From: Acidimicrobiaceae bacterium
GTDB lineage: Bacteria > Actinomycetota > Acidimicrobiia > Acidimicrobiales > RAAP-2
DNA: 64,000 bases
Assembly: GCA_003162475.1 (NCBI GenBank)
Contig: PMOI01000022.1
Coordinates: forward strand, 55,936 to 119,935
Reading direction: 5' to 3'
The notes beneath the pieces were generated by a model. It searched no databases. It was not told where the DNA came from and saw only the letters and a list, made by a program, of their open reading frames with translations. Shown here in pieces: positions 52,195-60,805 of the stretch. The position numbers and the translations under genes were made by a program. The first letter of the stretch is position 1, and each line of letters starts with the position of its first letter.

Positions 52195-53664
52195 GTGAGC
52201 GACGATGTAGCTGAGCGCGTAGGGGCTGGACCATCCAGCGTCCTACGAATTGAAGAAAACGGCATCAACGTCATCGCCGAGGGCGAGCGCAAGGGCCATC
52301 CGCGAGACCTCTTTTGGCCCTGGTTCGGCGCCAACGTCTCAGTCCTCGGATTGGGATATGGCTCGTACGTCCTGAGTTTCGGCATCTCCTTCGTCCAAGC
52401 CCTCATCGTCGCCGTGATCGGCACGGTGTTTAGCTTTTGGCTCTGCGGCGTGATCGCCACCGCCGGCAAGCGCGGGTCGGCACCCACCATGGTGCTCTCG
52501 CGCGCGGCCTACGGCGTGCGGGGGAACCGTCTGCCGTCGGCGATCTCGTGGTTGCTCTGCGTCGGGTGGGAGACCGCCCTCACCGTCATCGCCGTCCTCG
52601 CCACCAACACCGTCTTCGTCCGCCTCGGCTGGGGCGGTGGCGACGGCCTGAAGGTGGTCGCGATGCTGGTCATCGCGGCCTTGATCATTGGCGGCGGCGT
52701 CATGGGCTTCGACTTGATCATGCGCATGCAGGTGATCATCACCGTCATTACGGGCGTTCTTACGATTGTCTTCATCGCCCTCACCGCGAAGCACATCAGC
52801 TGGCACGTCGTCAGCCACGTGCACAGCGGCTCGTTTCAGCTCACCATCGGGGCGCTGGTCTTCGTCATGACGGGTTTCGGTCTCGGTTGGGTGAACGTGG
52901 CAGCGGACTACTCGCGTTACCTTCCGCGCAGCGCGTCGTCGCGAGGCGTGGTGTGGTGGACCACTTTCGGCTCGTCGGTCGCGCCCCTCATCCTCATCGC
53001 CTTCGGTCTGCTTCTGGCTGGTTCGTCGTCGACGCTCGCCAGCGCCGTCGGGAACGACCCGGTAGGGGCACTCGCGAACCTGTTGCCCACGTGGTTCCTC
53101 GTACCCTTCGTCATCGTCGCCATACTCGGGCTCGTCGGCGGCGCCGTGTTGGACATCTACTCCTCGGGTCTCGCGCTTCTTTCAGCAGGACTCAAGATCC
53201 CGCGCTACGCCGCCGCGGGCGTCGACGGCGTCATCATGTTGATCGGCACCGTCTACATCGTCTTTGGCAAGCAGAACTTCCTCAATCAGTTCGAAGGTTT
53301 CCTCATCACGGTGGGCGTCTTGATCGCCGCGTGGTGCGGCGTCTTTTTGGGCGACCTCGTGCTGCGCAAGAAGAACTACGTCGACGCCGATCTCTTTCAG
53401 TCCTCCGGCCGGTACGGCGACCTGCGTATCGTGCCCATCGCGACGACGATCGTGTCGGGCTTCCTCGGCTGGGGACTGGTCACCAATAACTACGCCTCGT
53501 GGCTCACGTGGCAGGGCTATCTGTTAAAACCCCTGGGACTCGGCGGCAAGACGGGACACTGGGCCGGTGCCAACTTGGGCGTTATCGTGGCGCTGGCACT
53601 GAGCTTCGTCCTGACCATCCTCTTCACGCGAACCGAAATCGTGCGCGAAGAGGCTCTCGCGTAG
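52195..53664 (+). CDS. NCS1 family nucleobase/cytosine permease
   Basis: A 489-residue membrane protein with about 12 TM segments. 'FWPWFGANVSVLGLGYGSYV', 'SRAAYGVRGNRLPSAISWLL' and 'NVAADYSRYLPRSASSRGV' are typical of the CodB/NCS1 group (purines, cytosine, allantoin, thiamine). The track start 52129 is early; GTG 52195 follows GAGGAGG. It is divergent from the PfkB kinase and they may form a salvage pair. Confidence 0.9.
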   Translation: MSDDVAERVGAGPSSVLRIEENGINVIAEGERKGHPRDLFWPWFGANVSVLGLGYGSYVLSFGISFVQALIVAVIGTVFSFWLCGVIATAGKRGSAPTMVLSRAAYGVRGNRLPSAISWLLCVGWETALTVIAVLATNTVFVRLGWGGGDGLKVVAMLVIAALIIGGGVMGFDLIMRMQVIITVITGVLTIVFIALTAKHISWHVVSHVHSGSFQLTIGALVFVMTGFGLGWVNVAADYSRYLPRSASSRGVVWWTTFGSSVAPLILIAFGLLLAGSSSTLASAVGNDPVGALANLLPTWFLVPFVIVAILGLVGGAVLDIYSSGLALLSAGLKIPRYAAAGVDGVIMLIGTVYIVFGKQNFLNQFEGFLITVGVLIAAWCGVFLGDLVLRKKNYVDADLFQSSGRYGDLRIVPIATTIVSGFLGWGLVTNNYASWLTWQGYLLKPLGLGGKTGHWAGANLGVIVALALSFVLTILFTRTEIVREEALA

Positions 53665-53680
53665 CGCGGAACGAGCTATT

Positions 53681-53695
53681 AACGCGGACTGCGTT
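53681..53695. terminator. Small hairpin between convergent genes
   Basis: AACGC-ggact-GCGTT just before the stop of the Bax-inhibitor-like gene and after the NCS1 stop. There is no T-run; weak. Confidence 0.3.
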
Positions 53696-53699
53696 CGTG

Positions 53700-54455
53700 C
53701 TAGCCGCGAATGCGCCCGACGCCGCCGCCGCGTGCCTTGCCGAGGATGTTCAAGATCTCCAGGTAGAGCCAGATGAAACTGAGGACGAGTCCAAAAGCGC
53801 CGTACCAGTCGTACTCGGCCCCGACGTTAGCGGCGATGAGTTTGTCGATTCGGTCGAAGTCGATGAGAAACGTGGAGGCGGCGATAACCGCGAGGACCAG
53901 CGAGACCCCGATACCGAGCGCCCCACCCGATCCGTCGAGGTCGGGTCCACCGAAGACCATGACGAGGAGCGTCACGCCGTAGAAGGCGATCGCGCCGATC
54001 ATGGCCATCGTGATGACGCGCGTCACCTTCGCCGTGACCTTGATGATGCCCGTGCCGTAGAGGAACCACACGACGAGGGCGACGCCAACCGTGGCACCGA
54101 GAGCCTCCGCGACGATACCGGGGTACGTGGCGTTGTAGACCGCAGAGATGACCCCGACGGCGAAACCCTCGAGGATCGCGTACGCCACGCCGAGCACGCG
54201 GGCCAGTTTCGGACGCCGCACGATGATCATCGACAGGCCGAACGCCGCGAGGATCGACACGATCATGATCGTGTTGGTGTTGGTGGTGACGGCACTGGGT
54301 TCACCTTCGTACCAACCCAACGCTCCTCCGACGAGGCCGAACACGGCGAAGACGCCGAGCGCCTTCGCGACGCCGGCGCGCGTCATGCGTAACGCGGGGT
54401 CACTGGTCGTGTCCAAAAACTGGATTCGCTTATCCGTTAACGCGGGATTGGCCAT
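53700..54455 (-). CDS. Bax inhibitor-1/YccA family membrane protein
   Basis: A 251-residue protein with about seven TM segments. 'ITMAMIGAIAFYGVTLLVMV', the Asp-rich end 'STFLIDFDRIDKLIAANV' and 'EYDWYGAFGLVLSFIWLYLE' are hallmarks of bacterial BI-1/YccA proteins, thought to be pH-sensitive calcium leak channels or protease modulators. The track start 54578 is too early; ATG 54455 has AAGGAGA upstream. Confidence 0.93.
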   Translation of the reverse strand: MANPALTDKRIQFLDTTSDPALRMTRAGVAKALGVFAVFGLVGGALGWYEGEPSAVTTNTNTIMIVSILAAFGLSMIIVRRPKLARVLGVAYAILEGFAVGVISAVYNATYPGIVAEALGATVGVALVVWFLYGTGIIKVTAKVTRVITMAMIGAIAFYGVTLLVMVFGGPDLDGSGGALGIGVSLVLAVIAASTFLIDFDRIDKLIAANVGAEYDWYGAFGLVLSFIWLYLEILNILGKARGGGVGRIRG

Positions 54456-54534
54456 GGTCTCTCCTTGTCGCGTTGATCGCGTGTCGCTGACACCTCGTTC
54501 ACGATACTGCGAACGACGTGCGTGACCTTCGCGC

Positions 54535-54771
54535 TCAAGACTTTTTCGTGATGAGTTCAAACCCCCACCACAAGGCACCCACGAGCGCGCCGGTCATAAC
54601 AACGGCGACGACCACGCCAAGGATTCGAACGACGAGAGGTCGAGCCGTGTCGCGGGCGAAGGAAAGGGCGGCGAGGCCGACCGAGAACGCGACGACGACG
54701 CCCACTCCCGCCAAGACGGCGACGAGGACCACGCGGCCCAGCAGAGGCCAATCGACGAGAGAGGCGATCAC
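54535..54771 (-). CDS. Small two-TM membrane protein
   Basis: A 78-residue protein with two long hydrophobic stretches ('VLVAVLAGVGVVVAFSVGLA' and 'VRILGVVVAVVMTGALVGAL') and the C-terminus 'WWGFELITKKS'. I do not recognise a family. It starts with GTG 24 bp after the PiT gene on the same strand, so it is likely cotranscribed with the phosphate transporter. Confidence 0.6.
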   Translation of the reverse strand: MIASLVDWPLLGRVVLVAVLAGVGVVVAFSVGLAALSFARDTARPLVVRILGVVVAVVMTGALVGALWWGFELITKKS

Positions 54772-54795
54772 GTTGGAACGAAACGTCGGGTGGGC

Positions 54796-55947
54796 TTACG
54801 CCGCGACGACGGTAGCGGCTTCGAGGGGCGCGAGCGACTCGCCCCAGAGGTCGTTCACGTTCGCGGCGTTGATGACGTGACGACGTGAACGGCGCATTAA
54901 GAACGTGACGTACGCCGCCGCGACGAGTGCCAGCACCGCGACACCGAACGTGCCGCCAATGACGTGGGCGACGTAGTACGAAAAGGCGCCGAAGAGTCCG
55001 GCCGCCGGCAAGGTGACGACCCACGCCATGGCCACGTCCGCGACGAGCCGCCAGCGAACGGGCTGCTGGGGTGTCGCGGCGCCCACCCCGATGATCGCGC
55101 CGGTGGCGACGTGCGTCGTCGACAGGGGCAGACCCATGTGCGACGACGTCAAGATGACGGCCGATGAGGCAATCTGCGCGGCGAAGCCCTGCTGGGGCGT
55201 CAAGTGGGTGAATCCTTGACCCATGGTGCGAATGATGCGCCATCCGCCAAAGAACGTGCCCATCCCGATCGCGATCGCGCAACTCACGACGACCAACGCG
55301 GGCGTGGAAGAGTTCGACGCGAGCGTGCCGTTGGCGATCAGGGCCAACGTCACGACGCCCATCGTCTTCTGTGCGTCGTTGGTTCCGTGCGCAATGGAGA
55401 GCAGCGACGACGATCCGATCTGTCCCACACGAAAACCAAACGACGAGGTGTCGGTGTCGACTTTCGCCGTGAGACGTCTCGCCGCGATAAGGGCGACACC
55501 CGCGGCGACCAAGGCCACCAATGGTGCGAGGCCCGCGGGGATGATGACCTTCGAGATCAGGCCACCCCAGAGCACCGCGTGGCCGCCGGCGAGGACCATC
55601 ATCGCGCCGATGACCCCACCGATCAAGGCGTGACTTGAACTAGAAGGAATGGCGAAGTACCACGTCGTCACGTTCCACGCGATGGCGCCGATAAGTCCCG
55701 CGAAGATCACCGGCAACGTCACGAGATTCTGTGCCACGAGGGCACTGGCGATGGTGGCGGCGACCTTGAGTGAGAGGAACGCCCCCACGAGATTGAAGAC
55801 CGAGCTGAGCGCCACGGCCACTTTCGGCTTTAACGCGCCCGTCGCGATGGTCGGCGCGACCGCGTTCGCCGTGTCGTGGAAACTATTCGTGAAGTCGAAG
55901 GCGAGCGCGACCGCGACGACGATGGCCAGTAACAGCGTGTTGTGCAT
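54796..55947 (-). CDS. pit: PiT family inorganic phosphate transporter
   Basis: A 383-residue membrane protein with duplicated PiT signatures: 'FDFTNSFHDTANAVAPTIAT' near the N-terminus and 'AHGTNDAQKTMGVVTL' in the second half, plus 'IPSSSSHALIGG' and 'PLSTTHVATG'. It performs low-affinity, ion-coupled phosphate uptake, complementing pstSCAB. TAGGAC lies 6 nt before ATG 55947. An 11-bp tandem repeat upstream may be a phosphate-response site. Confidence 0.94.
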   Translation of the reverse strand: MHNTLLLAIVVAVALAFDFTNSFHDTANAVAPTIATGALKPKVAVALSSVFNLVGAFLSLKVAATIASALVAQNLVTLPVIFAGLIGAIAWNVTTWYFAIPSSSSHALIGGVIGAMMVLAGGHAVLWGGLISKVIIPAGLAPLVALVAAGVALIAARRLTAKVDTDTSSFGFRVGQIGSSSLLSIAHGTNDAQKTMGVVTLALIANGTLASNSSTPALVVVSCAIAIGMGTFFGGWRIIRTMGQGFTHLTPQQGFAAQIASSAVILTSSHMGLPLSTTHVATGAIIGVGAATPQQPVRWRLVADVAMAWVVTLPAAGLFGAFSYYVAHVIGGTFGVAVLALVAAAYVTFLMRRSRRHVINAANVNDLWGESLAPLEAATVVAA

Positions 55948-56001
55948 GCCTACGTCCTACCAAAGGAACTTTCGACTTCAACGGGAAAAAGCCCTAATGC
56001 G

Positions 56002-56021
56002 CACACATTTGTCACACATTT
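56002..56021. promoter_or_regulatory. 11-bp direct repeat upstream of the PiT gene
   Basis: CACACATTT occurs twice with an exact 11-bp period (56002-56010 and 56013-56021), about 55-75 bp upstream of the PiT start. Phasing by 11 bp is what OmpR-type regulators such as PhoP use; the unit differs from the pst box. Confidence 0.45.
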
Positions 56022-56174
56022 AACCTTCGGATTACCCAGTTAGTCCTGACGTCAATTTCGCTCGATCGAGATGACGCGGTGGCCCTGTCACCGCCGCGTC
56101 CGGTCCGTGTCGCCCTTCTCCAAATGGACTATCCAACACTCCTAGACTGGCTTCGGGTCTGGTGAGGGAGTTTC

Positions 56175-57209
56175 ATGCGAATCGGTGTTCTGACGGCTGG
56201 AGGCGACGCGCCCGGCCTCAACGCCGCCATTCGCGCCATTGGCGAAATGGCGCTGCGTGACGGTCACGAGGTCATCGGCATCGCGAACGGCTGGGCGGGA
56301 CTCGTGGGCGACTTCCAAGGTACGGCGCTCGCCGCCAAGGACCTTCGCGGCGTGATCGGCCAAGGCGGCACACTCCTCGGGACCGCACGATTCAATCTCG
56401 ACAAGCCCGCTGGCGGACGCGAGTGCGTGCTCGCCGCCATCGAAGAGCACCTCGACTCGCTCGTCGCCATTGGCGGCGACGGGACGCATCGCATCTCGAG
56501 TTGGCTCGCCGAACGAGACGCACCCGTCGTTGGTGTTCCCAAGACGCTCGACAACGACTTGCCCGGTACCGAATACTGCATTGGCTTCGATACGGCCATA
56601 AGTATCGTCGCCGAGTCCCTCGACCGGCTCCACACGACCGCAGCCTCGCACCACCGCGTCATCGTCGTCGAGACCATGGGACGATCCACTGGTTGGGTCG
56701 CGGCCCTCGGCGGATTGGCCGGCGGAGCCGACATGATCGTCATCCCCGAGTTCCCCGTCACGATGGACGAAATCGTTGAACACATCAATCGACGTCGAAG
56801 TGCCGGTCTCGTGTACTCCATCGTCGTCGTCGCCGAAGGAATCAACCTCGCCATTCTGGGCGGGGTCGAATCAGAAGAAGAACTCTCGAACGAAGGTATT
56901 GGCGGCGTTCGCCACGCGACGCGAGGCGTCGGCCATTTCGTCGCCGCGAAGATCGAAGAGCAGGGAGGTTTCGAAGTGCGAACCACCGTCCTCGGTCACT
57001 TACAACGTGGAGGAAGTCCCACCGCCCATGACCGCATCTTCGCCACGCGCGTCGGCGCCGCCGCGTACGACGCCGTGATTGCGCGCAAGTTCGGCATGAT
57101 CCCCGTCATCCGCGACGACAACGTGGTCCTCGCGCCGCTGTCGACGGTCGCCGTTGGACAACGCAAAGTCCCGCGCGAGATCTACGACCTCTGCGCCGTC
57201 TTCTTCTAA
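56175..57209 (+). CDS. pfkA: 6-phosphofructokinase, group III type
   Basis: A 344-residue PFK. 'GVLTAGGDAPGLNAAIRA' starts the nucleotide site; 'AIGGDGTHRI' has Gly where PPi-dependent enzymes carry Asp, predicting ATP use, and 'VPKTLDNDLPGTE' has the Lys of the group III/PPi branch. 'METMGRSTGWVAALGGLAGG'-like residues bind fructose-6-phosphate. It carries out the committing step of glycolysis. GAGGGAG precedes the ATG. Confidence 0.93.
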   Translation: MRIGVLTAGGDAPGLNAAIRAIGEMALRDGHEVIGIANGWAGLVGDFQGTALAAKDLRGVIGQGGTLLGTARFNLDKPAGGRECVLAAIEEHLDSLVAIGGDGTHRISSWLAERDAPVVGVPKTLDNDLPGTEYCIGFDTAISIVAESLDRLHTTAASHHRVIVVETMGRSTGWVAALGGLAGGADMIVIPEFPVTMDEIVEHINRRRSAGLVYSIVVVAEGINLAILGGVESEEELSNEGIGGVRHATRGVGHFVAAKIEEQGGFEVRTTVLGHLQRGGSPTAHDRIFATRVGAAAYDAVIARKFGMIPVIRDDNVVLAPLSTVAVGQRKVPREIYDLCAVFF

Positions 57210-57213
57210 TCCG

Positions 57214-57582
57214 CTAGACGGAGACTCTCCCCTGACGCCAGCGAAGATACCTCGACGCCACCATCCGTAGTCCCAACATCAAGGCACCGAGAAAACCGAG
57301 AGCCACGAAGATGAAGGCGAGCGCCGTTCCTTGACCGAAGAGAACGCGCAAGACCATCCCCAACACGACGGTGCAGAGCCAGACCGAGACGCCACTTCGC
57401 GCTGAAGCCCCATCTCGTCGTCGAAGCGTGAGGTACAACCAGCCCAGTCCCAGTCCTACCGCGAACGGCCAGGTCGTCGAGAGGAATCCCGCAAGTCGAA
57501 GGCCGTGATGGTGGGACGATCGGCCAATACCCACGAAAAGCAGCACGATCAGAGCGTCGACGACGATCCACACGCGATTCAT
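57214..57582 (-). CDS. DUF3054 family membrane protein
   Basis: A 122-residue protein with four hydrophobic segments; 'VVDALIVLLFVGIGRSSHHH' followed by 'STTWPFAVGLGLGWLYL' is the DUF3054 pattern, a family common in actinobacteria and haloarchaea with unknown function. The track start 57636 is too early. ATG 57582 has TAGTGT 8 nt upstream. It converges on pfkA with a 4-bp gap. Confidence 0.88.
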   Translation of the reverse strand: MNRVWIVVDALIVLLFVGIGRSSHHHGLRLAGFLSTTWPFAVGLGLGWLYLTLRRRDGASARSGVSVWLCTVVLGMVLRVLFGQGTALAFIFVALGFLGALMLGLRMVASRYLRWRQGRVSV

Positions 57583-57680
57583 ACGTGCCAACACTACTGA
57601 CTTGAACCAGACGAGAATCCCACGCCGACGTGACAAACGTCGAAGGTCAACCCACTTTTGGCGCGTACGAGTTGACTCTT

Positions 57681-57686
57681 TACAAT
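57681..57686 (+). promoter_or_regulatory. Leaderless -10 of the PAP2 gene
   Basis: TACAAT, 6 nt before ATG 57693. Confidence 0.5.
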
Positions 57687-57692
57687 GGAGTG

Positions 57693-58181
57693 ATGCATAC
57701 GCTCATCAAGATCGTTGGCGAGTACTTCGTGTGGCTGAGCGTCGCGATCGTGGCTGTCTATTGGCTACGCGCGAAGGTCCGCGTCAAGATATCGCTTACG
57801 TGGCAACTGGTCGCTGGCGGCGTCCTCGCGCTGGTTTTGTCCTTCATTGCCTCGCGACTCTTCTACGACACACGACCCTTCGTCACGCACCATCTCACGC
57901 CGATAATCCCGCACGCCGCCGACAACGGGTTCCCCTCCGACCACGCCATGTTCACGTCGTTTCTCGCCTTTACGATGGTTCTCTACTCGAAGCGCACCGC
58001 GATCGTGCTCTTCATCATCGCGCTGCTCGTGAGTTGGGCGCGCGTCGCCGCCCACATTCACAACCCGATTGACATTGTCGGATCGTTCGTCATCGCCGCG
58101 ATTTCGGTCGCGGTGGTTCGCGTCGTCACGAAGTGGTGGCACGCACGCAAGACACCATCCAGTTGGCGCTCGCCTAGCTAG
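57693..58181 (+). CDS. PAP2 superfamily phosphatase, undecaprenyl-diphosphatase-like
   Basis: A 162-residue membrane phosphatase. The PAP2 motifs are present in order: 'SRLFYDTRPF' (Arg), 'NGFPSDHAMFTSFLA' (PSDH) and 'SWARVAAHIHNPIDIVGSF' (R-x5-H-x3-D). It resembles BcrC-type enzymes that recycle undecaprenyl diphosphate at the membrane surface. The track start 57630 (GTG) has no ribosome-binding site; ATG 57693 begins directly before TM1. Confidence 0.87.
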   Translation: MHTLIKIVGEYFVWLSVAIVAVYWLRAKVRVKISLTWQLVAGGVLALVLSFIASRLFYDTRPFVTHHLTPIIPHAADNGFPSDHAMFTSFLAFTMVLYSKRTAIVLFIIALLVSWARVAAHIHNPIDIVGSFVIAAISVAVVRVVTKWWHARKTPSSWRSPS

Positions 58182-58645
58182 GCGTCCGGACGCAACGTAG
58201 CATCGGGGTGCTCGAGTATCTGCGGCCACGAATCACGGTGACGTCGCGCCGACGCTTCGTCGTAAAACCCACCGTGCGTGAGTCGAAGGTCCTTCCCTTC
58301 CGTCAATGGTGCGAGCTCGACGCGCACGACTGTCTCGGCGCCGTCAGTCCCGTAGCGGCCAGTGACCCACGTCTGTTCGATTAATCGTCCTGCTTCGACG
58401 CGGAGAAACCGCCCGTAGTGCGCGTAGCGCTCGCCCTCGTCAAGAACGTCGAACCAGAAGGGCGCGCCGGGAACGGCGATCATCGAGATCTCGCCGGGGG
58501 TCGCGAACCAGGTGTCGAAGTGATTCGTCCACGCGTCAAATATCGTCTCGGACGACGACGCCATTCGGTATTCGACCACGAACGCGTGACGTTGACCGGG
58601 TGTTGTGTCCGAAGCGTTGTGTAGTTGGTCTTGCGAGTCGTCCAT
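58178..58645 (-). CDS. SRPBCC/AHSA1 family protein
   Basis: A 155-residue START-like fold protein ('FVVEYRMASSSETIFDAWTN' and 'LTHGGFYDEASARRHRDSWP', the latter typical of the AHSA1 C-terminus). The function is unknown. GCGGAGAA precedes the ATG. Its stop overlaps the PAP2 stop in convergent orientation by 4 bp. Confidence 0.86.
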   Translation of the reverse strand: MDDSQDQLHNASDTTPGQRHAFVVEYRMASSSETIFDAWTNHFDTWFATPGEISMIAVPGAPFWFDVLDEGERYAHYGRFLRVEAGRLIEQTWVTGRYGTDGAETVVRVELAPLTEGKDLRLTHGGFYDEASARRHRDSWPQILEHPDATLRPDA

Positions 58646-58794
58646 TTCTCCGCTTTCTCATTGCAGAACTATCCATGCGTCTCGCGAAGTGCAACGCCAA
58701 AGCGCTCGAACGCCCCCGTCCCCATATAGATTGAGCGAAGGCGTTCGTCATCACGTTCGTTTTGTCGGCAAGTCGCGTGTCATCTTGGAGGACA

Positions 58795-59511
58795 GTGGGT
58801 ACTGAAGAGGGACCAGGTCCCATCGCACTGGTGGGATCGGGTGAGTACCTACCCCAGATGGCCGACTTCGAAGCGGCCCTCATCGCCGGTCGCGCTCCGC
58901 GTTACGTTCAGTTGGCCACCGCCGCAGTCCAAGACGGACCCTCGGTCGTCAACCATTGGCACGAACTCGGAAGAACCCAGGCACAGCGTCTCGGCGTGGA
59001 GCCCGTCATAGTTCCCGTCAACGATCGCGCCGACGCGGACAATCCGGAGTTCGCCGAGATGATTGAGGGCGCGGGATTGATCTATCTTTCGGGTGGCGAT
59101 CCCAACTACTTGGCGGACACGCTTCGAGACACGAAAGTGTGGCGGGCCATCGAAGCGACGTGGCGCCAAGGCTCGGCGCTCGCGGGGTGCAGCGCCGGCG
59201 CGATGGCGCTGGGCGCGTGGATTCCTTCATTGCGGCACCCGCGTAAGGGCAGCATCGCGGGACTCGGCATCCTCGAGCACCTCGGCGTCGTTCCACACTT
59301 CGACGCCTTCGCCGCGCGCGTTCCCGACCTCCTGACCCGCTTCGTTCTCCCCGATGAGTCGTTGATCACCGTCTTTGGCATCGATGAAGAGACGGCCCTC
59401 GTCGGTGGTCCGAAGGAGTGGACCGTCCAAGGACGTCAAAGCGTCTGGCGACTCGGCACGAGCGGTCGTGAAGAGTTTCCCGTCGGCGCCACAGTGTCCA
59501 CGCGCGGTTAG
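58795..59511 (+). CDS. Peptidase S51-like / type 1 glutamine amidotransferase-like protein
   Basis: A 238-residue protein of the cyanophycinase/S51 fold. It has 'IALVGSGEYLPQM' at the start, 'LIYLSGGDPNYLADTLRDT' and the nucleophile elbow 'LAGCSAGAMALG' with Ser. The catalytic His is probably in 'VVPHFDAF'. The precise role is unknown; cyanophycin is not implied. GTG 58795 with GGAGG upstream is preferred over the track start 58762. Confidence 0.82.
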   Translation: MGTEEGPGPIALVGSGEYLPQMADFEAALIAGRAPRYVQLATAAVQDGPSVVNHWHELGRTQAQRLGVEPVIVPVNDRADADNPEFAEMIEGAGLIYLSGGDPNYLADTLRDTKVWRAIEATWRQGSALAGCSAGAMALGAWIPSLRHPRKGSIAGLGILEHLGVVPHFDAFAARVPDLLTRFVLPDESLITVFGIDEETALVGGPKEWTVQGRQSVWRLGTSGREEFPVGATVSTRG

Positions 59512-59522
59512 TCGTTTTCATC

Positions 59523-59541
59523 ACCACCAGCACTGGGTGGT
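59523..59541. terminator. Hairpin between convergent genes
   Basis: ACCACC-agcactg-GGTGGT between the S51-like stop and the thioredoxin-reductase stop. There is no clear T-run; a bidirectional end is possible. Confidence 0.4.
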
Positions 59542-59551
59542 ACGAGCGCCC

Positions 59552-60757
59552 TTAACTTGAGGCGACCTTATCGAGGTGGTAGCGAATCTGGATCGACGCC
59601 GCCGCGCCTTCGCCCACCGCCGACGCCAACTGCTTTGTCGAACCGCGCCGCACATCGCCGGCGACGAACACGCCGGGTACGTTCGTACGAAACTGCTCGT
59701 CACTCACGATGAAACCGCGCTCGTCCAAGTCGAGTGCGCCGTCGAGGAACTTGGTGTTCGGGTCAAGCCCGATGAAGACGAAGGCCCCTGAGGCTTCGTG
59801 TTCACGACGCTCACCAGTCACGCGATCTTCCAGTTCCACCGATTCGAGTTGGCCCGTCGAGTTGCTTTTAAAACTCACGACCTTCGTGTTCGTGACGACG
59901 GTCATTTTCGGGTGCGCGAGTACTTTGTCTTGCAAGAGCCGACTTCCCGCCAACTTCTCGGAGTATTCAACCACCGTCACGTGGTCGGCGAACTGAGTGA
60001 GAAAGAGTCCTTCTTCCAACCCGCTGTTCCCGCCGCCAATGACGAGGACCTCCTTCGCCCCGCGATAGAACGGTCCGTCGCAGGTCGCACAGAAGTGGAC
60101 GCCGGCGCCGATGAGGTCGGATTCGCCCTCGGCGCCGGTGCGCCGGTACATTGATCCCGTCGCCACGAGCACGGCGCGAGCCTGGTAGGCATCTCCGGTC
60201 GTGGTCGTCACCGTGACCCAGTCACCCTCCGCGGTCACGTCGCTCACGCCAACCGCCTGGAGGATCTCGACGCCGTAACGTTCCGCTTGACGTCGCATCC
60301 GATCGGCAAGATCGTGTCCCGCGACGCCGTCGGGAAATCCCGGGTAGTTGTCGAGACGCTCGGTGATGCCGGCTTGGCCTCCTACGGCGGACTTCTCGAT
60401 GATCAGCACACTCTGGTTCTCCCTCGCGGCGTAGATCGCGGCGGTGAGTCCAGTAGGTCCCCCGCCGATGATGACGACGTCGTACGCCAGGGACTTCGCC
60501 GAGCGATTGATCCCCAATTTCTCGGCGAGTTCGTCGTTGCCCGGTTCAATGAGGTGCGTACCGTCGGGAAAGACGATGGTGGGAATGCTTCGACTGCCGC
60601 CGTTGATGCGTTCGACGAGCTCGGTCGCTTCGGGGTGCTGCTCTAAATCAACCCAGTCGTAGGCGACGCGGTGTTCGCTGAGGAACTCTTTGGCTCGCCG
60701 ACAGTCCGGGCACCAACTCGCGCCGATGACGGTGATCGTGTCTTTAGCGAGTTCCAT
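59552..60757 (-). CDS. Glutaredoxin-thioredoxin reductase fusion protein
   Basis: A 401-residue two-domain protein. Residues about 1-85 are a glutaredoxin/mycoredoxin domain with 'GASWCPDCRRAKEFL' (CPDC) and 'SIPTIVFPDG' (cis-Pro). After 'RSAKSLAYDVVIIGGGPTGL' comes a full TrxR domain: FAD loop GGGPTG, active site 'CATC', NADPH loop 'VIGGGNSGLEEG' and C-terminal 'VAGDVRRGSTKQLASAVGEG'. The reductase can probably pass electrons to its own glutaredoxin domain. GGAGGGG precedes ATG 60757; the track starts 7 codons early. Confidence 0.93.
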   Translation of the reverse strand: MELAKDTITVIGASWCPDCRRAKEFLSEHRVAYDWVDLEQHPEATELVERINGGSRSIPTIVFPDGTHLIEPGNDELAEKLGINRSAKSLAYDVVIIGGGPTGLTAAIYAARENQSVLIIEKSAVGGQAGITERLDNYPGFPDGVAGHDLADRMRRQAERYGVEILQAVGVSDVTAEGDWVTVTTTTGDAYQARAVLVATGSMYRRTGAEGESDLIGAGVHFCATCDGPFYRGAKEVLVIGGGNSGLEEGLFLTQFADHVTVVEYSEKLAGSRLLQDKVLAHPKMTVVTNTKVVSFKSNSTGQLESVELEDRVTGERREHEASGAFVFIGLDPNTKFLDGALDLDERGFIVSDEQFRTNVPGVFVAGDVRRGSTKQLASAVGEGAAASIQIRYHLDKVASS

Positions 60758-60805
60758 CGAGCCCCTCCGTAACGACAAAGCAAGGTCTCTAGCCGGCCTG
60801 CTTGG

